NCBI GenBank assembly: GCA_964509845.1
Contig: CAZDZG010000003.1
Coordinates: 1 to 45,829 of the forward strand
Length of the DNA: 45,829 nucleotides
Direction: 5' to 3'
Source: WYZ-LMO6 sp964509845
GTDB lineage: Archaea > Hadarchaeota > Hadarchaeia > Hadarchaeales > WYZ-LMO6
Below, piece by piece: positions 16,211 to 23,956 of the stretch. Position numbers and translations under genes: made by a program. Numbering within the stretch: position 1 is the stretch's first letter; every line of letters starts with the position of its first letter. The notes under the pieces are model-generated. The model had not been told where the DNA came from and searched no databases. It saw nothing but the letters and a program-made list of their open reading frames with translations.

Positions 16211-16235
16211 CCACCCCTTCGTTTCCACTGGAAAC
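16211..16235 (-). other. Origin recognition box 1 (ORB), predicted Orc1/Cdc6 site
   Basis: On the minus strand the core is GTTTCCAGTGGAAAC followed by GAAGGGGTGG. That is a dyad followed by a G-string, the arrangement of ORB elements characterised in Sulfolobus and Pyrococcus. It shares the 12-mer TCCAGTGGAAAC and a trailing AGGGG with ORB2, which lies in the opposite orientation. Orc1/Cdc6 itself is encoded at 7788-9011. Confidence 0.8.
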
Positions 16236-16242
16236 CTCTATC

Positions 16243-16277
16243 CCTTTTTATGGCTCTTTTTGTGATATATATACAGA
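16243..16277. other. AT-rich stretch, candidate duplex-unwinding element
   Basis: Starts with TTTTTATGG and includes GTGATATATATACAG, the most AT-rich run in this part of the window, between the two ORBs. It could also supply a TATA box for the rightward gene. However, the TATATATA lies only a few nt before the second ATG (16277), too close to direct that start. Confidence 0.55.
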
Positions 16278-16627
16278 TGAAGCTTTCGGAGGAGGAAAGG
16301 GGCTGGGTGCTGGGATACTTGGAGGCCAAGGGTTGCTTTTCCCACAACAGGGTGGTCACCAAACGGGGGCTCTACCAGAATCCCGCCTTCTTCGTGACCC
16401 ACAGGGAAAAGGAGCCGCTCCTGCTGCTCAAGGAGAAGACGGGGCTCGGGGAGGTGAGGAGGGCGGGGGGATTGTTTCGGTGGGAGGTGAGGAGGAAGGC
16501 GGAGGTGATGGAGCTCCTGGACCTGCTGGAGGGCGGCCTCAGGCTACCCTCCAAGATCCGTCAGTACGAGAGGTGGAAGAGGGAGGTTCTCCAGTGGAAA
16601 CAGAGGGGGATCCCCAAAGCCTTATAG
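16250..16627 (+). CDS. Small single-domain LAGLIDADG-fold protein, catalytic acid missing
   Basis: 125 aa from ATG 16250, or 116 aa from ATG 16277, which I think equally likely. The segment WVLGYLEAKGCF (residues 19-30) aligns with the LAGLIDADG helix and following strand of homing endonucleases. The later parts, FRWEVRRKAEVMELLDLL and KIRQYERWKREVL, match the family's C-terminal pattern. The active-site Asp/Glu (second D of LAGLIDADG) is Lys27, so DNA cleavage is unlikely while DNA binding could persist. Only one motif is present, so it would dimerise. It lies between two origin recognition boxes; the second box is inside its own 3' end (encoding LQWKQRG). TopIB follows 23 bp downstream. Function unknown; I infer a domesticated DNA-binding protein. 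Confidence 0.7.
   Translation: MALFVIYIQMKLSEEERGWVLGYLEAKGCFSHNRVVTKRGLYQNPAFFVTHREKEPLLLLKEKTGLGEVRRAGGLFRWEVRRKAEVMELLDLLEGGLRLPSKIRQYERWKREVLQWKQRGIPKAL
16588..16610 (+). other. Origin recognition box 2 (ORB), inside coding sequence
   Basis: TTCTCCAGTGGAAACAGAGG followed by GGGA on the plus strand matches the ORB pattern (dyad plus G-string) and shares GAGGTT, TCCAGTGGAAAC and AGGGG with ORB1. It is inverted relative to ORB1 and overlaps the last codons of the LAGLIDADG-like gene. Confidence 0.75.
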
Positions 16628-16650
16628 CGGGGTAACTTTGGTTGGGGGTG

Positions 16651-18219
16651 ATGCCGATTAAGTCGCTCGTTCACAGAGGGGTGCTCGTTCCCTCCTACGA
16701 GTGGAAGGGCCTTCACCTCTTCTATCGTGGCAGGAGGCTGGAGCTGAATCCCGTTCAGGAGGAGATGGCCGTGGCCTTCGGAAGACACCTCCTGGCGGGA
16801 AGGGGGGAGGACAGGGTCTTCGTTAGGAATTTCCTCACGGATTTCTGCAAGGCCCTGGGGATACCCAAGGACACGGAGCTGAAGCATTTCGACTTCTCCC
16901 CCATCCTCAGGTGGATAGAGGAGGAGAAGAGGAAGAAGGAGGGGATGAGCAAGGAGGAGCGCAAGAGGCTGGCTGAAGAAAGGAAGCGCCAGAGGGAGTT
17001 GAACAGGGAGAGGTGGGGGGTGGCCTGGATCGACGGGGAGAGGGTTGAGGTAAAGAACTACACCGTCGAGCCCCCCTGCGTCTTCGTGGGCAGGGGCAGG
17101 CATCCCCTCAGGGGAAGGTGGAAGCCCAGGGTGGAGTACGAGGACATCATCCTCAACCTCTCGCCCGACGCCCCCACCCCCGAGCTGCCCGAGGGCAGGA
17201 GGTGGGGAGGGAGGGAGTGGGATCCGGAGGCCCTCTGGATAGCCAAGTGGAGGGATAAGCTCACGGGGAAGATGAAGTACGTCTGGCTCTCCGATACCTC
17301 CCCCCTCAAGCAGGAGAGGGAGAGGGAGAAGTTCGATCGTGCCAAGGCCCTAGGGGAGGAAATAGAGAGGGTCAGGGAGCACATAAGGAAGCACCTGTCC
17401 GATCCCGATCTCAAGCGGAGGATGGTGGCCACGGTGTGCTATCTGATAGACGAGCTGAAGCTGAGGGTGGGGGATGAGAGGGACAGGGAGGAGAGGAACA
17501 CGGTGGGGGCCACGACCCTGGGGCCGGAACACCTCAGGTTCAACGGAGGGGAGGTGAGGTTCAGCTTCTTGGGCAAGGATCACGTCCGCTGGTCCAAGAC
17601 CCTCAGGCCCATCCCGGAGGTCCTCAGGAACCTGAGGGAGTTCGCGAGGAGGGGTGGGGAAAGGCTCTTTCCCGGGGTCAGCTCCGAGGACGTGAACGCC
17701 TTCCTGGGGGAGGTGGTCCCTGGGCTGACGGCCAAGGTCTTCCGCACCTACCATGCCTCGAGGATAGTGGAGGAGGAACTGAGGAAGGCAGGAATAGGGA
17801 AGGAGAACACCGAGATGGAGAAGAGGTGCGCGGCGAAGAGGGCCAACCTGAGGGCAGCGGAGGAGCTGAATCACAAGCGAAAGGTACCCGCGGGCTGGAA
17901 AAGGAAGGTGGAGAGGCTCAGGGAGAGGATAAGGAAGCTTGAGGAGAGGCTGAGGGAGCTGAGGGCCAAGCGGGGCAGGAGGAAGGAGGAGAGGCTGAGG
18001 AAGCTGAGGGAGAGAATAAGGGAGCTGAAGCTCAGGCTGGAGCTGGAGAGGGAGATAAGGGACTTCAACCTGGGCACCTCCCTCAACTCCTACATAGATC
18101 CCAGGATCTACGTCAGGTGGGCCAGGGAGGTGGGGCTGGGGGTGGAAAAGATATATCCCAAGTCCCTCCAGAGGAAGTTCTCCTGGGCCCTGTCCGAGGA
18201 GCCGGAGCCGACTTTTTAG
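16651..18219 (+). CDS. topIB: DNA topoisomerase IB, eukaryotic type
   Basis: 522 aa from ATG 16651, which follows a GGGGGTG stretch; an in-frame TTG at 16642 is possible. This enzyme relaxes positive and negative supercoils through a 3'-phosphotyrosine. All catalytic residues of the human Top1 family are visible in this numbering: R272 (LKLRVGDE), K309 (FLGKDHVRW), R365 (KVFRTYHAS), H408 (ELNHKRKVP) and Y481 (LNSYIDPRIY). The N-terminal core carries PPCVFVGRGRHPLRGRW, equivalent to the human PPGLFRGRGNHP lip region. Residues about 416-470 form a highly charged coiled-coil linker, as in eukaryotic Top1. No N-terminal extension is present. It lies beside the predicted origin, is transcribed away from it, and tyrS follows 20 bp downstream. 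Confidence 0.96.
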   Translation: MPIKSLVHRGVLVPSYEWKGLHLFYRGRRLELNPVQEEMAVAFGRHLLAGRGEDRVFVRNFLTDFCKALGIPKDTELKHFDFSPILRWIEEEKRKKEGMSKEERKRLAEERKRQRELNRERWGVAWIDGERVEVKNYTVEPPCVFVGRGRHPLRGRWKPRVEYEDIILNLSPDAPTPELPEGRRWGGREWDPEALWIAKWRDKLTGKMKYVWLSDTSPLKQEREREKFDRAKALGEEIERVREHIRKHLSDPDLKRRMVATVCYLIDELKLRVGDERDREERNTVGATTLGPEHLRFNGGEVRFSFLGKDHVRWSKTLRPIPEVLRNLREFARRGGERLFPGVSSEDVNAFLGEVVPGLTAKVFRTYHASRIVEEELRKAGIGKENTEMEKRCAAKRANLRAAEELNHKRKVPAGWKRKVERLRERIRKLEERLRELRAKRGRRKEERLRKLRERIRELKLRLELEREIRDFNLGTSLNSYIDPRIYVRWAREVGLGVEKIYPKSLQRKFSWALSEEPEPTF

Positions 18220-18239
18220 CCGGGAGGAGGAAGGAATGG

Positions 18240-19199
18240 ATGATGGGGTCCTACGAGAGGGTGAGGAGAGGGGCGACGGAGGTGGTGACGGAGGAGGAAC
18301 TGAGGGAGGTGATGAAGGGGAGGCCCAGGGTCTACTGCGGCTACGAGCCCTCGGGCAGGATCCACTGCGGTCACGCCCTAACGGCCTTCAAGCTCCTGGA
18401 CTTCCAGAGGGAGGGGGCGGAGGTGATCGTGCTGCTGGCGGACCTGCACGCCTACCTGAACCACAAGGGGACGCTGGAGGAGGTGAGGAGGATGGCGGAG
18501 TACAACAGGGAATGTTTTGTGGGGATGGGCCTGGACCCGGCGGTTACGGAGTACAGGCTGGGCTCGGAGTTCCAGCTTACCAGGGAGTACATGATGGACG
18601 TCCTCAGGCTTTCCACGGAAACCACCCTGCTGAGGGCCAGGAGGGCCATGGCGGAGATAGCCAGGAAGGAGGAGGATCCCGACGTGGCCCAGGTACTCTA
18701 TCCGCTGATGCAGGCGGTGGACATGGTTCACCTGCGGGTGGAGGTGGCGGTGGGAGGGGAGGACCAGAGGAAGGTTCACATGATAGCGAGGGAGAAGCTG
18801 GGGGGGCTAGGGTACAGGAAGCCCGTATGCGTGCACCTGCCCCTCCTCCACGGGCTGGACGGGGACGCCAAGATGTCCTCCTCCAAGGGGAACTTCATAG
18901 CGGTGGACGATTCCCCGGAGGAGATAAGGAGGAAGATCCGCAAGGCCTTCTGTCCCCCCAGGCAGGTGGAGGGGAATCCGGTGGTGGAGTACGCCGAGCA
19001 CCTGCTCCTCCCCAGGCTGGAGGGGCTGGAGGTGAGGAGGTCGGAGAGGCATGGGGGGACGATCCTCCTGAGGGAGGCGGAGGAGCTGAGGAGAAGGTAC
19101 AAGGAAGGTGAGCTCCACCCCGCCGATCTGAAGCCGGCGGTGGCGGAGGGCCTGATCGAGCTCTTCCGGCCGGTGAGGGAGCACCTGGGGAGGGAATAG
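18240..19199 (+). CDS. tyrS: Tyrosyl-tRNA synthetase
   Basis: 319 aa, the normal archaeal/eukaryal size. Class I signatures: YEPSGRIHCGHAL near residue 34 (HIGH-type) and DAKMSSSKGN near 210 (KMSKS). Between them are the tyrosine-binding AEYNR, QAVDMVHL and VAVGGEDQRKVHM segments typical of TyrRS rather than TrpRS. Tandem ATGs at 18240 and 18243 follow a GGAGGAGGAAGG ribosome site; the longer open frame back to 18117 is read-back into topIB and is not translated. Probably co-transcribed with topIB. Confidence 0.95.
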   Translation: MMGSYERVRRGATEVVTEEELREVMKGRPRVYCGYEPSGRIHCGHALTAFKLLDFQREGAEVIVLLADLHAYLNHKGTLEEVRRMAEYNRECFVGMGLDPAVTEYRLGSEFQLTREYMMDVLRLSTETTLLRARRAMAEIARKEEDPDVAQVLYPLMQAVDMVHLRVEVAVGGEDQRKVHMIAREKLGGLGYRKPVCVHLPLLHGLDGDAKMSSSKGNFIAVDDSPEEIRRKIRKAFCPPRQVEGNPVVEYAEHLLLPRLEGLEVRRSERHGGTILLREAEELRRRYKEGELHPADLKPAVAEGLIELFRPVREHLGRE

Positions 19200-19206
19200 C
19201 GTTTTC

Positions 19207-19218
19207 CCTTTATATAAT
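19207..19218 (+). promoter_or_regulatory. TATA box for the MinD-like gene
   Basis: CTTTATATAATC is a near-consensus archaeal TATA box. Its centre is 27 nt upstream of the ATG at 19240, so the transcript is predicted to be leaderless. Confidence 0.7.
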
Positions 19219-19239
19219 CCCCGCTTCAAAACCTGCGGG

Positions 19240-20067
19240 ATGGGAAGGAGGATCCTCCGCCGATCCATCGTCATAGCCTCCGGAAAGGGGGGAACGGGCA
19301 AGACCACCCTGACGGCCAACCTGGGCGTGGCCCTGGGAGCGCTGGGGAAGAGGGTTACCATCCTGGACGGGGATCTGGCCATGGCCAACCTCTCCATCGT
19401 GATGGGCCTCACGAGGTTCAGAACGAACCTGCTGGACGTCCTGCTGGGGAGGGCCAGGGTGGAGGAGGCCATTTACCACAACTACGGGGTGAGCGTGGTG
19501 CCTACCGGCTTTCGCTTTGAGGAGGCGCACGAGGCCCTTTTCAAGATCAAGCCGGAGCGGGTGGAGGAGGTGGTCAGGGAGCTCCTCCAGGAATCGGAGT
19601 TCCTCCTCATAGATGCCCCGGCAGGCATCCAGGATGCCACCATTCTTTCCCTTGCCGCCTCCAAGGAAATGGTGGCGGTCTGCAACCCCACCTACACCAG
19701 CCTGGTGGATTGCTACAAGACGGTGAGATTGGCCAACCTGCTCGGGTGCTGGACCAGGGGAGTGGTGGTGAACAGGGTGGGAAGGGATAGTGATCTCTCT
19801 ACCGCCGAGGTGGAGGAGTTCATGGGGCAGACCCTGGGGGCCATCCCCATCCTGGCGGAGATTCCCGAGGATCCCAGGGTGCAGGAGGCGGAGAGGGAGG
19901 GGGTGCCCGTGGTGGTTTACGACCCCGAGTGCAAGGCCTCGAGGGCCATCCAGTCCCTGGCCGAGGTGCTGGTGGGAAGGGCGGGGACGCCCTACGGCTT
20001 CGGGAGGGGAGGTGGGGACGAGACGGTCAGGAGGCTGGTGAGGGCCCTGACGGGCAGGGAGCCCTGA
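19240..20067 (+). CDS. minD: MinD/ParA-family P-loop ATPase
   Basis: 275 aa. The deviant Walker A SGKGGTGKTT at residues 14-23 has the signature lysine (K16). The switch I region is LDGDLAMANLS, and LLIDAPAGIQDA carries the Walker B Asp. A VVVNRVGRDSDLS nucleotide-base motif is near 172. Family members form ATP-dependent dimers that position division or motility complexes, segregate DNA or scaffold other proteins. The sequence does not show a clear C-terminal amphipathic membrane helix, so MinD proper, ParA-like or other regulatory roles remain open. It has its own leaderless promoter and converges with the beta-CASP gene 3 bp away. Proximity to the origin suggests, but does not prove, a segregation role. 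Confidence 0.88.
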   Translation: MGRRILRRSIVIASGKGGTGKTTLTANLGVALGALGKRVTILDGDLAMANLSIVMGLTRFRTNLLDVLLGRARVEEAIYHNYGVSVVPTGFRFEEAHEALFKIKPERVEEVVRELLQESEFLLIDAPAGIQDATILSLAASKEMVAVCNPTYTSLVDCYKTVRLANLLGCWTRGVVVNRVGRDSDLSTAEVEEFMGQTLGAIPILAEIPEDPRVQEAEREGVPVVVYDPECKASRAIQSLAEVLVGRAGTPYGFGRGGGDETVRRLVRALTGREP

Positions 20068-20070
20068 GCC

Positions 20071-21441
20071 TCATACCAGCTCCAGGCTCCTTCCCCTCTC
20101 CGGACAGATCACCCTTCCGTCCCCCACGAACTTCCTGAACAGCTTGGGCCTCTCGGAGTGCACCACTATCACCTTCCTCGGCCCCAGCCTCTCCACCACC
20201 TCCCTGAGCTCCAGGGAGCTGGCGTGGCCCGAGGCATGGATGTGAAACATGGGGAGGCCGAGGAGCTCCAGCCAGTTGGCCAGCTTACCGAACTCTATCT
20301 CCCCCTCCTCATCCCAGGGCTCGCTCTCGGAGTAGATGAAGAGGGAGCCGGGCCTGGGCCTGATCTCCAGGAGCTCCAGCATGTCGTAGTAGGTGGAGAA
20401 GAGCAGGACCCTCTCCTGGTTCTCCGAAACCCAGGAGCTGTTCACGTTCTCGTAATCCAGCAGTTTCCTCTCCCAGCCGTACAGGGTCTTCTTCTCCTTT
20501 CCGTAGATCTTCACTCCCGGATCCCCCAGCTTGAAGGGGAAGCGAAGCAGGCCCTTCTCTATCTCGGGACGCAGGAACTCCAGCAGGGCGGCCTGCCTTC
20601 TGGAGAGGACGAACTCCCTCCCCGCCTCCTGGGCCACCTCGAAGAAGGTACGCAGGCGATCCAAATCCACGCTGGAGAAGCTGGCCGCCACCAGCCCCCT
20701 GGCCCGGGAGAGGAGGGCCCTCACCTTCTGCTTGACCTCCTCCTCGCTGGAGGGCCTCGATTCCAGCACGTTGGTTCCCTCCATGACGAGGAAGTCCGGC
20801 TCTTCAGCCTCCGTGAGGAAGTCCTCGGTCAGGCGGGGGAGATGGCCGTGGAGGCGGAAATCCCCGGTGTAGACCAGCCTGCCCTCCGGGCCATCCACCA
20901 CGAAGCCGTAGGAGGCGGGGATGGAGTGGTCCACGTGCACCGGCTTCACCTCAAACTCACCTATTTCCAGTTTACTCCCGGTCCTGAAGGTCACCAGGTT
21001 TCCAAGCCCCCTGGGCGACCAGAAGCAGTGGTGGAGGGGGCCTGGCCCCTCCTGGAACTTGGCGAGCCTCTGCTCCTCCGGCCTAAGGGAGGAGATCTCC
21101 CTGGCCAGGATGATCCTCCAGGTCCCCTCCCCCACGTACAGGGGAAGATCCGGCTTAAGGTACCTCACGTAGTCCATGTGGTCTAGGTGGGCGTGGGAGA
21201 GCAGGACGCCGGAAACCTCCGGCCTCCTTTCGTCCCAGGGGTAGAGACCGGGGAGGTCGGGGAGGAGGCCCATGGAGTATAGCTGCTCACCGTTTTTCGG
21301 GATCAGGTAGGGATCGGAGAAGTAGCTGGCCTCCCTGGAAAAGCTCTTTCCGAAGTCCAGCAGGATCTTGGTTTCCCTCCCCTCCAGCAGGAGCTGGTTC
21401 CCCCCCACCTCCCCCGCCCCCCCGAAGACGGTTAGCCTCAT
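20071..21441 (-). CDS. Metallo-beta-lactamase/beta-CASP family nuclease (RNase J-like)
   Basis: 456 aa from ATG 21441. The frame extends upstream only through the tRNA-Val gene, so that part is not coding. Metal-binding motifs: LSHAHLDHMD near residue 85, HVDHSIPAS near 180, YTGDFRLHGH near 202; beta-CASP motifs include VMEGTN, HASGHASS near 408 and VVHSERPK near 431. It opens with MRLTVFGGAGEVGGNQ, like RNase J. It probably cleaves or trims RNA. It differs from the second family member in this window (31531-32841) by an insertion around YFSDPYLIPKN and by weaker similarity to canonical aRNase J. The exact substrate is unknown. Confidence 0.85.
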   Translation of the reverse strand: MRLTVFGGAGEVGGNQLLLEGRETKILLDFGKSFSREASYFSDPYLIPKNGEQLYSMGLLPDLPGLYPWDERRPEVSGVLLSHAHLDHMDYVRYLKPDLPLYVGEGTWRIILAREISSLRPEEQRLAKFQEGPGPLHHCFWSPRGLGNLVTFRTGSKLEIGEFEVKPVHVDHSIPASYGFVVDGPEGRLVYTGDFRLHGHLPRLTEDFLTEAEEPDFLVMEGTNVLESRPSSEEEVKQKVRALLSRARGLVAASFSSVDLDRLRTFFEVAQEAGREFVLSRRQAALLEFLRPEIEKGLLRFPFKLGDPGVKIYGKEKKTLYGWERKLLDYENVNSSWVSENQERVLLFSTYYDMLELLEIRPRPGSLFIYSESEPWDEEGEIEFGKLANWLELLGLPMFHIHASGHASSLELREVVERLGPRKVIVVHSERPKLFRKFVGDGRVICPERGRSLELV

Positions 21442-21481
21442 CGACAACTCTCCGACGTTCCCTGATTTGTAGGTTGATCCC

Positions 21482-21556
<75 letters not shown>

Positions 21557-21572
21557 AACTAACTTGGGAAAG

Positions 21573-22712
21573 CTACTTCAAAATCATTATGACCTCCAGG
21601 AGGACGATGGCGGCGATCAGGAGGAGGGTGAGGAACTCCATGGAGCTGGCGTGCTGGACGTCCAGCCTCTCCATGGCCATGGCGTAGAGCTCCTGCAGCT
21701 GGTCCAGCTTCTTGTCCACCAGCGAGAGCCACTCCGGGATCCTGAATCGCTCGCTGGCCAGCCGGTAGATCTTCCCCAGGTACCACTCCCCCGTGTACTT
21801 CAGGATGTTCCTCAGGTCCCCCACGTATTCCATGATCTCCACCCTCAGCTCGGCCAGCTCGCTGGTGGTTCGCAGGAGCTCCTGATAGGACCGGCTTCCC
21901 CATCTCACCCCCATCCGCTTGGGGAAGGCCGCCCTCAGGACGCCGTACGCCTTCTCCGTCTCGAAGTCAAGGATGGAGTCGTAGGTCTTGAGCTCCAGCA
22001 GCTGAATCTTGGCCAGCTCGATCATCCTCACGTAGTCGTCCGCGTACCCCTCCTGCTCGTAGATGAGGGTGGAGTACCAGTCCACCAGGATCAGGTCCCT
22101 GTTGGAGTAGCTGAGGAAGGAACGGAGGGAATCGTCCACCTCCTTGCGACTGAGCGACCTCCACTCCACCTCGCCCCTGAGGAGGCCGGCCGCATGCTTC
22201 CTGAACTTGGTCAGGAAGTCCGAGGCGGACAGGGTGGGATCGGAACCCGTGAGGAGGATGAGGGTGTAGGTCTCGGGCACCTCGGTAGCCTGGTACGGAA
22301 GCACGATGGCCCTCCTGATCTTCCTTTTGAGATCCTCGAAGTACCTCCTGGCTATCTCCTCCAGCCTCGTCTCCTGCCCCCCGCTTTTCACCTTCCTCTC
22401 ATCCATTCCCACCAGCCTGATCACCGAGTCCACATCCCTCCCCTCGAACCTCAGGATGAGGGAGATCTCTATGGCGCCCACGGGGAAGATCTTCCCCTCC
22501 ACCTCCAGTTTATGTCCCTCCACCTCCACCTCCCCCAGCCTCCCCATGAGGGGGATGAGGCCAAGGTGCTCGTACTTGGGGGCCAGGATCCTCATTCGCC
22601 GGCGGGGCCTCTGCTCCACCAGCCCCAGCCTCGCCGGGATAAGGGAGAGGTTCACCTCCCCCCCGCAGTCATAGAAATACTGGAAGACGATGGAGCCGGT
22701 GAGGCGGATCAT
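21573..22712 (-). CDS. RMD1/SIF2 (DUF155) family protein with C-terminal membrane anchor
   Basis: 379 aa from ATG 22712, which overlaps the antiporter stop by 4 bp (ATGA). The C-terminal two-thirds match the RMD1 family: the central LVDWYSTLIYEQEGYADDY and a long helical coiled-coil stretch rich in Leu and Glu (about 240-350). A single hydrophobic helix, SMEFLTLLLIAAIVLLEVIMI, at the very end suggests a tail anchor. Eukaryotic relatives organise mitochondrial translation or meiosis. Function in archaea is not known. It is translationally coupled to a CPA2 antiporter and CBS protein, so it may assist a membrane process. Confidence 0.75.
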   Translation of the reverse strand: MIRLTGSIVFQYFYDCGGEVNLSLIPARLGLVEQRPRRRMRILAPKYEHLGLIPLMGRLGEVEVEGHKLEVEGKIFPVGAIEISLILRFEGRDVDSVIRLVGMDERKVKSGGQETRLEEIARRYFEDLKRKIRRAIVLPYQATEVPETYTLILLTGSDPTLSASDFLTKFRKHAAGLLRGEVEWRSLSRKEVDDSLRSFLSYSNRDLILVDWYSTLIYEQEGYADDYVRMIELAKIQLLELKTYDSILDFETEKAYGVLRAAFPKRMGVRWGSRSYQELLRTTSELAELRVEIMEYVGDLRNILKYTGEWYLGKIYRLASERFRIPEWLSLVDKKLDQLQELYAMAMERLDVQHASSMEFLTLLLIAAIVLLEVIMILK

Positions 22713-23956
22713 CTCCTTCCCTGTCCCTGCCGGGGTAAATACCCCCTGCCGGGTCCCCTCCCGAAGACCAGCTTTAGCAGGGGGGGAGTGAGGAGGGAAG
22801 TGAAGAAGACGGTCACCACGGTCATGGAAAAGAGCTGGCTTCCTATCGCCCCCACCCTCAGTCCCGCCGAAGCTATGATGAGGGCCACCTCCCCCCTGGG
22901 CATCATCCCCACCCCCACCCTCAGGGCCTCCCACCTCCCCATCCCGCCCAGCAGGGCCCCCGATCCACATCCCCCTATCTTGCTCAGGAAGGAAGCGCCC
23001 AGGAAGAGGAGGATTCCCGGACCCACCTCCCTCAGGGCCCCCAGATCGGTGCGCAGCCCCACCTCCGCGAAGAAGAGGGGGATGAGGAGGCCGTATCCTA
23101 TCACGGAGACCTTTTCCCGGAGGGTTCGGGAGAGGGGGGATCGGCTGGCCAGGAGCCCCACGAGGAAGGCCCCGGTGATGGCGGCTATCCTGGTCTTCTC
23201 GGCCAGGGAGGAGATAAGGAACACCAGGGCCAGGGCAAGGGAGAGGGAGAATTCGGGGGCCCTTACGCCGGTGCTCCGGGCCAGGATCCAGGGCACCAGC
23301 CTGGGGCCCACCGTGAAAATGAGGAGGAAGAAAGCCAGCATCAGCAGGAGGGTCCAGATCAGGCCCAGGACGGAGAGGCTCCCGTAGGCCAGCCCGACCA
23401 GGAGGCTGAGGACGATGATCCCGAAGACGTCGTCTATCACCGCCGCCCCCAGGATGGTGATCCCTTCCCTGCTGTGGAGGCGGTGCAGGTCCAGGAGGGT
23501 GCCCACGCTTATCCCCACGCTGGTGGCCACCAGCACCCCTCCGGCAAAGGCCGCCTCGAGGCTGGTCCAGCCCAGCACGTGGGCCGCCGCGAAGCCCAGC
23601 GGGAAGGCCCAGAGCGTCCCTCCCAGGGCGGCGAGCGCGGCCTCCCTGCCTGAGGCCCTCAGCTCCTCCCACTCCAGGGAGAGCCCCGCCAGGAAGAGGA
23701 GGAGCAGGATGCCTAGGTCGGCCAGGAAGCCCACCCAGCCCCCCTCGGGGGTGGAGGGGTCCAGGCAGAGGCGATGTCCCAGGTGGGAGGAGAGGGAACC
23801 CGCCACGGAGGGCCCGACCAGCAGGCCGGCCAGGATCTCCCCCAGGACGGGGGGCATCCTCAGCCTGTTGGCGAACAGGGCCCCCAGCCTGGCGGCCAGC
23901 AGGAGGATTCCCAGGTACAGGAGGAGGGAGGAGGTCTCGGGCGGCAGTTCCCTCAC
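22709..23956 (-). CDS. CPA2-family cation/proton antiporter (Na+/H+, NapA/Kef type)
   Basis: 415 aa with about 12 hydrophobic segments. The start fits membrane segment 1 (SSLLLYLGILLLAARLGALF). PPVLGEILAGLLVGPS is the family signature following it. Two adjacent acids in GAAVIDDVFGI (near residue 172) form the ion-binding DD pair of electrogenic Na+/H+ exchangers. The C-terminal GMMPRGEVALIIA motif is also conserved. There is no RCK/TrkA-N domain, unlike Kef channels. It overlaps the upstream CBS gene and downstream RMD1 gene by 4 bp each. The separate CBS protein may supply nucleotide-dependent regulation (inference). Confidence 0.92.
   Translation of the reverse strand: MRELPPETSSLLLYLGILLLAARLGALFANRLRMPPVLGEILAGLLVGPSVAGSLSSHLGHRLCLDPSTPEGGWVGFLADLGILLLLFLAGLSLEWEELRASGREAALAALGGTLWAFPLGFAAAHVLGWTSLEAAFAGGVLVATSVGISVGTLLDLHRLHSREGITILGAAVIDDVFGIIVLSLLVGLAYGSLSVLGLIWTLLLMLAFFLLIFTVGPRLVPWILARSTGVRAPEFSLSLALALVFLISSLAEKTRIAAITGAFLVGLLASRSPLSRTLREKVSVIGYGLLIPLFFAEVGLRTDLGALREVGPGILLFLGASFLSKIGGCGSGALLGGMGRWEALRVGVGMMPRGEVALIIASAGLRVGAIGSQLFSMTVVTVFFTSLLTPPLLKLVFGRGPGRGYLPRQGQGRR

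Larger units (their letters stand above)
16201..16286. repeat. 9-bp inverted repeat flanking ORB1 and the AT-rich stretch
   Basis: AAAGCTTCA at 16201-16209 is the exact reverse complement of TGAAGCTTT at 16278-16286. The arms bracket the first ORB, the AT-rich segment and the first start codons of the small ORF. The right arm overlaps coding sequence (start of the KLSEEE region). Confidence 0.55.
16201..16610. other. oriC: Probable chromosomal replication origin (oriC)
   Basis: Two ORB elements in inverted orientation (16211-16235 and 16588-16610) enclose an AT-rich stretch (about 16243-16277) and a small ORF. Genes diverge from this point: everything from 16174 back to 1 is transcribed leftward, and everything from 16250 to 20067 rightward. 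MCM, GINS, Orc1 and PolD genes lie within 5-14 kb. The combination fits an archaeal origin with inverted ORBs around an unwinding element. No further ORBs are visible in the window by eye. Confidence 0.75.

Noticed and set aside
22713..23672. 320-residue extension upstream of the RMD1-family protein
   Set aside because: It is an out-of-frame reading of the antiporter gene; RMD1 translation begins at the ATG overlapping the antiporter stop.
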